Shown: piece by piece, positions 31,534-36,370 of the stretch
How the letters are laid out: each line of letters begins with the position of its first letter
Position numbering within the stretch: the first letter of the stretch is position 1
NCBI GenBank assembly: GCA_903868545.1
Contig: CAIPVR010000189.1
Coordinates: forward strand, 1 to 36,370
Reading direction: 5' to 3'
DNA length: 36,370 bases
Origin: an uncultured Actinomycetes bacterium
GTDB taxonomy: Bacteria > Actinomycetota > Acidimicrobiia > Acidimicrobiales > Microtrichaceae
Notes under the pieces: generated by a model
Seen by the model: only the letters and a program-made list of their open reading frames with translations
Databases searched by the model: none
Told to the model about the DNA's origin: nothing
Position numbers and translations under genes: made by a program

Positions 31534-33705
31534 ATGGTCGCTCCCCGCCCCGCCCCCGGTCCGTCCTCCGACCCCGAGCCCGGCGCCGAGACCGTCGCCG
31601 ACCCGGCGGCGCCCCTCGCACCGACCCTCGCCGACGACCATGCCCGTCGGCGTGCCCACATGGTGGCGGCGCACATCGCCGGACGGGGCGTGCACCACCC
31701 CGGTGTGCTGCGGGCGATGGGCGAGGTGCCTCGGGAACGCTTCGTGCCGGAGTCGATGGCCGAGTTCGCCTACGAGGACCACCCGCTGCCCATCGCCGAG
31801 GGGCAGACCATCTCCCAGCCGTTCATCGTGGCGCTCATGGCGGAGGCCGCCGAGGTGGGTCCCGACGACCGCGTGCTCGAGGTGGGCGCGGGCTCCGGCT
31901 ACGGGGCCGCCGTGCTCGGCCGGGTCGCGGCCCGGGTGTGGACCGTCGAGCGCCACGCACCGCTCGCCGAGGGTGCGGCCCGGGTGCTCGCGGACCTCGG
32001 GTACGACAACGTCGCGGTGGGCACCGGCGACGGGACGCTGGGCTGGCCGGAGGCCGCGCCGTTCGACGCGATCGTCGTGACGGCGGGCGGGCCGTACGCC
32101 CCGGCGGCCCTGCTCGAGCAGCTGGCCGAGGGTGGGCGGCTGGTGATCCCGGTGGGACCGTCGGACCGGGAACAGGAGCTGCTGCGCATCCGCCGGACGG
32201 GTGACCGATTCGTGGAGGAGTCGTTGGGGCCGGTGCGCTTCGTCCCCCTGATCGGGGTCGAGGGCTTCGGCGGCGCGGGTCCGGGCGGTGCTGGTCCCGG
32301 TGGCGACGAACCGTCCGGACCGTCGCGTGTGGTGGTGTCGGGCGGCAGCTCCGCGTCCGGCGGCAACGCGGGGCCGGCACGACCCGGGGCGGGCCGGCAC
32401 CCGGGCGTGCACGGGGTCAGCGCGCTGGTCGCGGAGGTGGCGGAACCGTTCGGGTCGATCGCGGGGGCGGAGGTGGGCCCGCTGCTCGACCGCATCGGCG
32501 ACTGCCCGGTGGTGCTGATGGGTGAGGCCTCGCACGGGACGTCGGAGTTCTACCGGATGCGGGCGCACCTCACCCGCGAGCTGATCCTCCGCAAGGGGTT
32601 CACCGTGGTGGCGGTGGAGGCCGACTGGCCCGACGCCGCGCACGTCGACGCCTGGGTCCGGCACCGCCCGCCGGCGCAGCCGGAGCTCGCTGCGTTCAGC
32701 CGCTTCCCCACCTGGATGTGGCGCAACCGTGAGGTGACGGCGTTCGTCGACTGGCTGCGCGCCCACAACCAGGGCCGGGACGACCGCGACCAGGTGGCGT
32801 TCTGCGGCCTCGACCTCTACTCGCTGTTCACCTCGCGCGACGCGGTGCTCGGCTACCTGGACCGGGTGGACCGGGACGCGGCGCGGACCGCCCGCGCCCG
32901 CTACGGCTGCCTCACCCCATGGGAGCACGACCCCGCCCGCTACGGCCTGGCGGTCACCTCCGGCCGCTTCGCCGGGTGCGAGGCGGGCGTGGTGGCGATG
33001 CTGTCGGACCTGCTCCACCGGCGACTGGAGTACGCGGCGAACGACGGCGACTCGTTCCTCGACGCCGCGCAGAACGCGCTGGTCGTGGCCGACGCCGAGC
33101 GCTACTACCGGGTGATGTACCAGGGCTCGGTGGCGTCGTGGAACCTGCGCGACCAGCACATGTTCGAGACCCTGCGCACCGTGATGGCCCACCGGGGCGC
33201 GGGGACGAAGGTGGTGGTGTGGGAGCACAACTCCCACATCGGCGACGCCTCGGCCACCGAGATGGGGGCACGGGGCGAGCACAACGTGGGGATGCTGTGC
33301 CGCCGGGAGTTCGGCGACGATGCGTTCCTCATCGGGTTCGGCACCGACCACGGCACGGTGGCCGCGGCCTCGGAGTGGGGCGGACGGATGGAACACAAGG
33401 CCGTGCGACCCTCGCACCCGCGGAGCTACGAGCGGGTGTTCCACGACAGCGGCGTGCCGGCGTTCCTGCTGCACCTGCGCGATCCGCGACGACCCGAGGT
33501 GCGCACCGAGCTCGCCGATCCGCGTCTCGAACGGGCGATCGGGGTCATCTACCGGCCCGAGACCGAACTGCAGAGCCACTACTTCCACGCGGACCTGGTG
33601 CGGCAGTTCGACGAGTACGTCTGGTTCGACGCGACCACCCCGGTCGACGCGCTCCCGACCCGTGGCAGTGACGGCGGGGCGGACACCTACCCGTTCGGCG
33701 TGTGA
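31534..33705 (+). CDS. Protein-L-isoaspartate O-methyltransferase / erythromycin esterase-like fusion
   Basis: 723 residues. After a Pro-rich leader of about 40 residues, residues 40-245 form a PCMT: QTISQPFIVALM, the SAM-binding VLEVGAGSGYGAAVL (near 115-128), a TVER segment and the GGRLVIPVGP strand. A Gly/Ser-rich linker (about 245-290) joins an erythromycin esterase-like domain (290-720) with VLMGEASHGTSEFYRMR, VAVEADWPDA and WEHNSHIGD, which carry the putative catalytic Glu and His residues of the EreA/EreB group. PCMT methylates isoaspartyl residues for repair; Ere-like domains hydrolyse esters, and most are not proven macrolide esterases. Fusions of this kind occur in several bacteria, so the joint is not a sequencing error. 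The last codons begin the 23-bp repeat. Confidence 0.9.
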   Translation: MVAPRPAPGPSSDPEPGAETVADPAAPLAPTLADDHARRRAHMVAAHIAGRGVHHPGVLRAMGEVPRERFVPESMAEFAYEDHPLPIAEGQTISQPFIVALMAEAAEVGPDDRVLEVGAGSGYGAAVLGRVAARVWTVERHAPLAEGAARVLADLGYDNVAVGTGDGTLGWPEAAPFDAIVVTAGGPYAPAALLEQLAEGGRLVIPVGPSDREQELLRIRRTGDRFVEESLGPVRFVPLIGVEGFGGAGPGGAGPGGDEPSGPSRVVVSGGSSASGGNAGPARPGAGRHPGVHGVSALVAEVAEPFGSIAGAEVGPLLDRIGDCPVVLMGEASHGTSEFYRMRAHLTRELILRKGFTVVAVEADWPDAAHVDAWVRHRPPAQPELAAFSRFPTWMWRNREVTAFVDWLRAHNQGRDDRDQVAFCGLDLYSLFTSRDAVLGYLDRVDRDAARTARARYGCLTPWEHDPARYGLAVTSGRFAGCEAGVVAMLSDLLHRRLEYAANDGDSFLDAAQNALVVADAERYYRVMYQGSVASWNLRDQHMFETLRTVMAHRGAGTKVVVWEHNSHIGDASATEMGARGEHNVGMLCRREFGDDAFLIGFGTDHGTVAAASEWGGRMEHKAVRPSHPRSYERVFHDSGVPAFLLHLRDPRRPEVRTELADPRLERAIGVIYRPETELQSHYFHADLVRQFDEYVWFDATTPVDALPTRGSDGGADTYPFGV

Positions 33706-33791
33706 GCGCCGTCCCGTTCGGCGTGTGAGCGCCGTCCCGTTCGGCGTGTGAGCGCCGTCCCGTTCGGCGTGTGAGCGCCGTCCCGTCCGGC
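33690..33791. repeat. 23-bp tandem repeat over the fusion gene stop codon
   Basis: Four perfect copies (33690-33712, 33713-33735, 33736-33758 and 33759-33781) and a degenerate partial fifth. The first copy encodes the final Pro-Phe-Gly-Val and the TGA; the others repeat this downstream. The unit length is not a multiple of three, so only the first copy is translated in the gene's frame. Between here and the patatin start I see only a possible -10 (GATACT near 33868) and GC-rich sequence. Confidence 0.93.
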
Positions 33792-33903
33792 ACGTCGGCG
33801 GGCCCCCGGGCCGGCCGGTCGGGTGTCACATCCGGACGGAGATGCTGCGCCCCGCAAGGAACCGGTCGATACTGGTGGTGAGGGAGCCGACACGGAGCGG
33901 GAG

Positions 33904-34755
33904 GTGGAGGTGGAGTTCCACGAGCACAGCCGTCCCGGCAACGTCGACGTCGACGGCCACCCCGCGGTCCTCGGTCGGCGTCACCCGTTGTCGGTCGTCT
34001 ACGGCGGCGGCGGGGTCTTCGGCATCGGGTACTGCGTGGGAGTGGCCCACGGCCTCGCCGAGGGCGGGATCCCCGTGGCCACCGCCCCGTCGCTGGGCAC
34101 GTCGGCCGGGTCGTGGGCCGCGTCCGCGGTGGCCCTCGGCACCTCCTACGACGACGTGGCCGACATCGAGGCACCGTCGGTGCCCAACGGCCGCAGCGGG
34201 CTGCTGGCCGAGGTGGCCCGCTCGCTGTTCGGCGAGGCGACGCACCCACTGGTGGCGGTCTCGGCGGTCTGCCTGCGCACCCGACGCCGCCACATCCTCG
34301 ACGGGGGCCGGTACCCGCTCGCCGACCTGGTGGCGGCATCCTCCGCCGTGCCCGGCCTCCTCCCCCCGCACCGGATCGACGGGCGCCTGTACGTGGACGG
34401 CGGCATGTGGTCGACCACGTCGGTGGACGCCGCAGCGGAGGCCGACGAGGTGATCGTGGTGGCGCCCCTCGCAGGGCCGCACATGGGTCCGCTCGGCCGC
34501 GGCGCCGGGTTCCTGCTCGAACGCGAGCTCCGGGCCTGGCGACGCCGACACCCCGACCACCGGATCACCCTCATCCGGCCCAACCGCACGATCGCTGCCC
34601 GCGCCGGCCGCAACCCGATGAGCCTCTTCGAGGCCGGCCGGGCCCGCGCGGTGTACCCGCTGGCCCACGAGCAGGGCCTCCGCTGGGCCCGGCGCCTGCG
34701 GGCCGACGGCGACCCGCCCGGCCGGGCCGACGATCCCGTCCGGGCCCTCGGGTGA
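33904..34755 (+). CDS. Patatin-like phospholipase
   Basis: 283 residues from GTG 33904, chosen because GGAG lies 6 bases upstream; an in-frame GTG at 33823 would add 27 polar residues and lacks a ribosome-binding site. Patatin features in order are the Gly-rich oxyanion loop VVYGGGGVFGIG, nucleophile Ser67 in GTSAG, and the dyad Asp165 in VDGGMWS. The family hydrolyses acyl esters of phospholipids or neutral lipids. The C-terminal part (RRRHPDHRITLIRP ... FEAGRARAVYPLAHEQG) is typical of the bacterial group. There is no signal peptide. Its stop overlaps the start of the wax ester synthase gene (GTGA), so lipase and acyltransferase are made together. Confidence 0.87.
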   Translation: MEVEFHEHSRPGNVDVDGHPAVLGRRHPLSVVYGGGGVFGIGYCVGVAHGLAEGGIPVATAPSLGTSAGSWAASAVALGTSYDDVADIEAPSVPNGRSGLLAEVARSLFGEATHPLVAVSAVCLRTRRRHILDGGRYPLADLVAASSAVPGLLPPHRIDGRLYVDGGMWSTTSVDAAAEADEVIVVAPLAGPHMGPLGRGAGFLLERELRAWRRRHPDHRITLIRPNRTIAARAGRNPMSLFEAGRARAVYPLAHEQGLRWARRLRADGDPPGRADDPVRALG

Positions 34756-36125
34756 CCGAGTCGCTCAGCCCGGAGGACGCCACCCTCCTGTGCGCCACCA
34801 CCCCCGAGGTGCAACTGCAGATCGGTGCCCTGTGCCGCTTCGACGGTGGCCCCCTCCGCGAGGGCACCGGGCGCCTGCGGGTGGAGGAACTCCGCACCCA
34901 CCTCGCCGGCCGGCTCCACCGGGTGCCGCGGTTCCGCCAGTGCGTGCGTCCGGTGCCGTTCGACCTGGCCAGGCCGGTGTGGGTGGACGACGAGCGCTTC
35001 GACCTCGACCGCCACGTGCACGTGGCCGGCCTGCCCCGGCCCGGGGGGCCCGCCGAGCTGCGCGCCTTCCTGGCCGACCTGCTCGGGCGGCCGCTCGCTC
35101 CCGACCGGCCGCTGTGGGACCTGTGGCTGGTGGACGGCATGGACGGCGGTGACGTGGCCGTGGTGCTGCGGGTGCACCACGTGGTGGCGGACGGGCTGTC
35201 GCTGCTGCGGGCCGCGGCCGCACTCCTCGACCTCGAGCCGGACCCGCCGACGGAACCTGCCCGGCGGCCGTGGCGACCCACTCCCCCGCCGGGCCCGGCC
35301 ACACTGGTGGTGGGCGGCCGGCTCGAGCGCGAACGCCAACGAGCCGGACTGGCAGTCGCCGCCGCACGGGCACTGCTCGACCCGCACCGGGCGGCGGGCG
35401 CGCTCCGCTCCGCGTTGCGGGCCGCCGTCACGTCGCCTCCCGCCGCCGCCCGACCGGACCTGACCGGGCGGGTGGGCCGACGGCGTGACGTGGTGTGGAC
35501 CTCCGTGCCGCTCGGGCCGCTGCAGGACCTGGCCCACCACCGCGGGGCGACCCTCAACGACGTGGTGCTCACGGTGGTGAGCGGCGCCCTGCGCCGGTGC
35601 CGGAGCGACGGACCGACCGGCCCGGCGCGTCCGCCGCACGTGCTGGTGCCGGTGGGTGACGCCGAGGGTGGCGACGGCAACGCGTTCTCGTTCGTCGTGG
35701 CCGAACTCCCCGTGGACGAGGCGGATCCGGGGCGGGCCCTCGACCGGGTGCACCGGGAGATGCGGGGACGGAAGGGCTCGGGCCAGTCGCAGGGGATGAG
35801 GTCACTGTTCTCGGTGGTGGACGTGGTGCCCGTGCCGCTGCTGCGCCGGCTCGCCCCCGAGCTGCTGGCCCGACAGCCGTTCGTGGACCTCGCGGTGACG
35901 AACCTGCCGGGATGGGACACCCCGCTGTACCTGAAGGGCGCCCGGCTCAAGGAGCTGCACCCGTTCATCACCGGTGTCGGCAACATCGCCTGCATCGTGG
36001 GCGTGCTCTCCTACTGTGGCACCTTGGGTGTCTCGGTGACGGTGGACCCCGACGTGGTGCCCGACGCCGACCGGCTCCTCACGGCCATCGAGCGCGAGGC
36101 CGGACGCCTCGTCGGCGGCGGCTGA
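34752..36125 (+). CDS. Wax ester synthase/diacylglycerol acyltransferase (WS/DGAT)
   Basis: 457 residues from GTG 34752. The acyltransferase motif HHxxxDG is intact (H142, H143, D147, G148 in HHVVADG). Other family features are the N-terminal SPEDATLLC ... LQIGAL start, RVPRFRQ, the PLWDLWLVDG segment, LNDVVLTVVSGALRR, the TNLPGW-like motif (VTNLPGWDTPLYLKGA) and the terminal SVTVDPDVVPD. WS/DGAT transfers acyl groups from acyl-CoA to fatty alcohols or diacylglycerol, forming storage wax or triacylglycerol at the membrane or lipid bodies. It is coupled to the patatin-like lipase, so the pair may remodel neutral lipid. Confidence 0.93.
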   Translation: MTESLSPEDATLLCATTPEVQLQIGALCRFDGGPLREGTGRLRVEELRTHLAGRLHRVPRFRQCVRPVPFDLARPVWVDDERFDLDRHVHVAGLPRPGGPAELRAFLADLLGRPLAPDRPLWDLWLVDGMDGGDVAVVLRVHHVVADGLSLLRAAAALLDLEPDPPTEPARRPWRPTPPPGPATLVVGGRLERERQRAGLAVAAARALLDPHRAAGALRSALRAAVTSPPAAARPDLTGRVGRRRDVVWTSVPLGPLQDLAHHRGATLNDVVLTVVSGALRRCRSDGPTGPARPPHVLVPVGDAEGGDGNAFSFVVAELPVDEADPGRALDRVHREMRGRKGSGQSQGMRSLFSVVDVVPVPLLRRLAPELLARQPFVDLAVTNLPGWDTPLYLKGARLKELHPFITGVGNIACIVGVLSYCGTLGVSVTVDPDVVPDADRLLTAIEREAGRLVGGG

Positions 36126-36169
36126 TCCAGCTGCGGGGTCGGGCCGCGCCCGACGCCGCGGATGATCCA

Positions 36170-36213
36170 CCCGACCCGTCCCCGACCCACCCCCGACCCA
36201 CCCCCGACCCGAG
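36170..36213. repeat. 11-bp tandem repeat before the VOC gene
   Basis: The unit cccgacccacc is present about 3.7 times, the first copy with two changes. It fills the 5' leader just before the GAGAGGGG ribosome-binding region of the last gene. I see nothing else in the 97-bp gap. Confidence 0.85.
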
Positions 36214-36222
36214 AGGGGCCCG

Positions 36223-36370
36223 ATGACCGACCGACTCACCACCGTCCTCTGGTTCGACCACGGCGAGGCCCGCACGGCCGCCGAGTTCTACGTTCGGACG
36301 TTCCCCGACAGCCGCCTCGACGAGGTCAGGTCCGCGGCCTCCGACTACCCCGGCGGGTCGGCCGGCGACG
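36223..36370 (+). CDS. VOC/PhnB-like protein, N-terminal fragment (3' partial)
   Basis: The ATG at 36223 follows GAGAGGGG by about 4 bases. The 49 visible residues begin MTDRLTTVLWFDHGEARTAAEFY and continue with FPDSRLDEV. This matches the start of the 3-demethylubiquinone-9 methyltransferase-like (PhnB) branch of the vicinal-oxygen-chelate superfamily, in which the motif W-F-(D/N)-x-x-A-E-x-A-x-x-Y is conserved. The gene runs off the window. The members' function is usually unknown, and the metal ligands cannot be checked here. Confidence 0.75.
   Translation, partial: MTDRLTTVLWFDHGEARTAAEFYVRTFPDSRLDEVRSAASDYPGGSAGD

Noticed and set aside
32400..33705. Macrolide resistance determinant
   Set aside because: The Ere-like domain is fused to a repair methyltransferase, and most such homologues have no proven macrolide activity; there is no mobile element around it.
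33690..33791. CRISPR-like regular repeats
   Set aside because: The 23-bp units abut directly with no spacers and no cas gene is in view; this is a tandem repeat.

Overview
The window is about 36 kb of very GC-rich DNA (G/C dominates almost every third codon position) and is densely packed with genes. No gene-free stretch exceeds about 200 bp and I see no tRNA, rRNA, CRISPR array, insertion sequence or phage gene. High GC, frequent GTG starts, Thr/Ser-rich extracytoplasmic linkers, lipoprotein signals and probable leaderless promoters (TANNNT 5-7 bases before the start codon) point to an actinobacterium. An Acidimicrobiia-like lineage is my best guess, by inference only.

Layout. 1-1698: the C-terminal end of a Thr-rich membrane protein, a small DUF4190-like membrane protein and a VanX-type D-Ala-D-Ala dipeptidase. 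1779-5560: a translationally coupled pair of PAS/GAF sensor proteins, the first a diguanylate cyclase. 5604-8101: a secreted CocE/NonD-type hydrolase lipoprotein and a small unknown protein. 8159-11785: a 1208-residue doubled PAS-GGDEF-EAL protein whose first EAL domain is degenerate. With 1779-5560 this makes the left third rich in cyclic-di-GMP signalling. 11942-16258: zinc-ribbon membrane protein, peptidoglycan amidase, DEAD-box RNA helicase and LOG-family protein. 16284-22458: beta-CASP metallo-beta-lactamase nuclease, M8 (leishmanolysin-like) metalloprotease lipoprotein, a tiny predicted lipoprotein followed by a strong hairpin, cytochrome P450, PP2C phosphatase and an endonuclease/exonuclease/phosphatase-family lipoprotein.

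31353 down to 22496 (minus strand) is the most unusual part. It is one compact run: acyl/acetyl-CoA synthetase, 2-oxoacid dehydrogenase E1-alpha, E1-beta, lipoyl E2, a 27-residue repeat-built ORF, acyl carrier protein, ABC ATPase and FtsX/MacB-type permease. Start and stop codons overlap or lie within 13 bp at every junction. No E3 (dihydrolipoamide dehydrogenase) is present. The gene order suggests acyl-group activation and transfer joined to membrane export or extraction; I know of no described system with this composition.

31534-36370: a protein-isoaspartate methyltransferase/erythromycin-esterase-like fusion, a patatin-like lipase overlapping a wax ester synthase/DGAT (neutral lipid turnover), and the start of a VOC/PhnB-like protein.

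A theme across the window is short perfect tandem repeats (11-45 bp) lying on gene ends. Several contain the overlapping stop/start sequence (ATGA or GTGA) itself.
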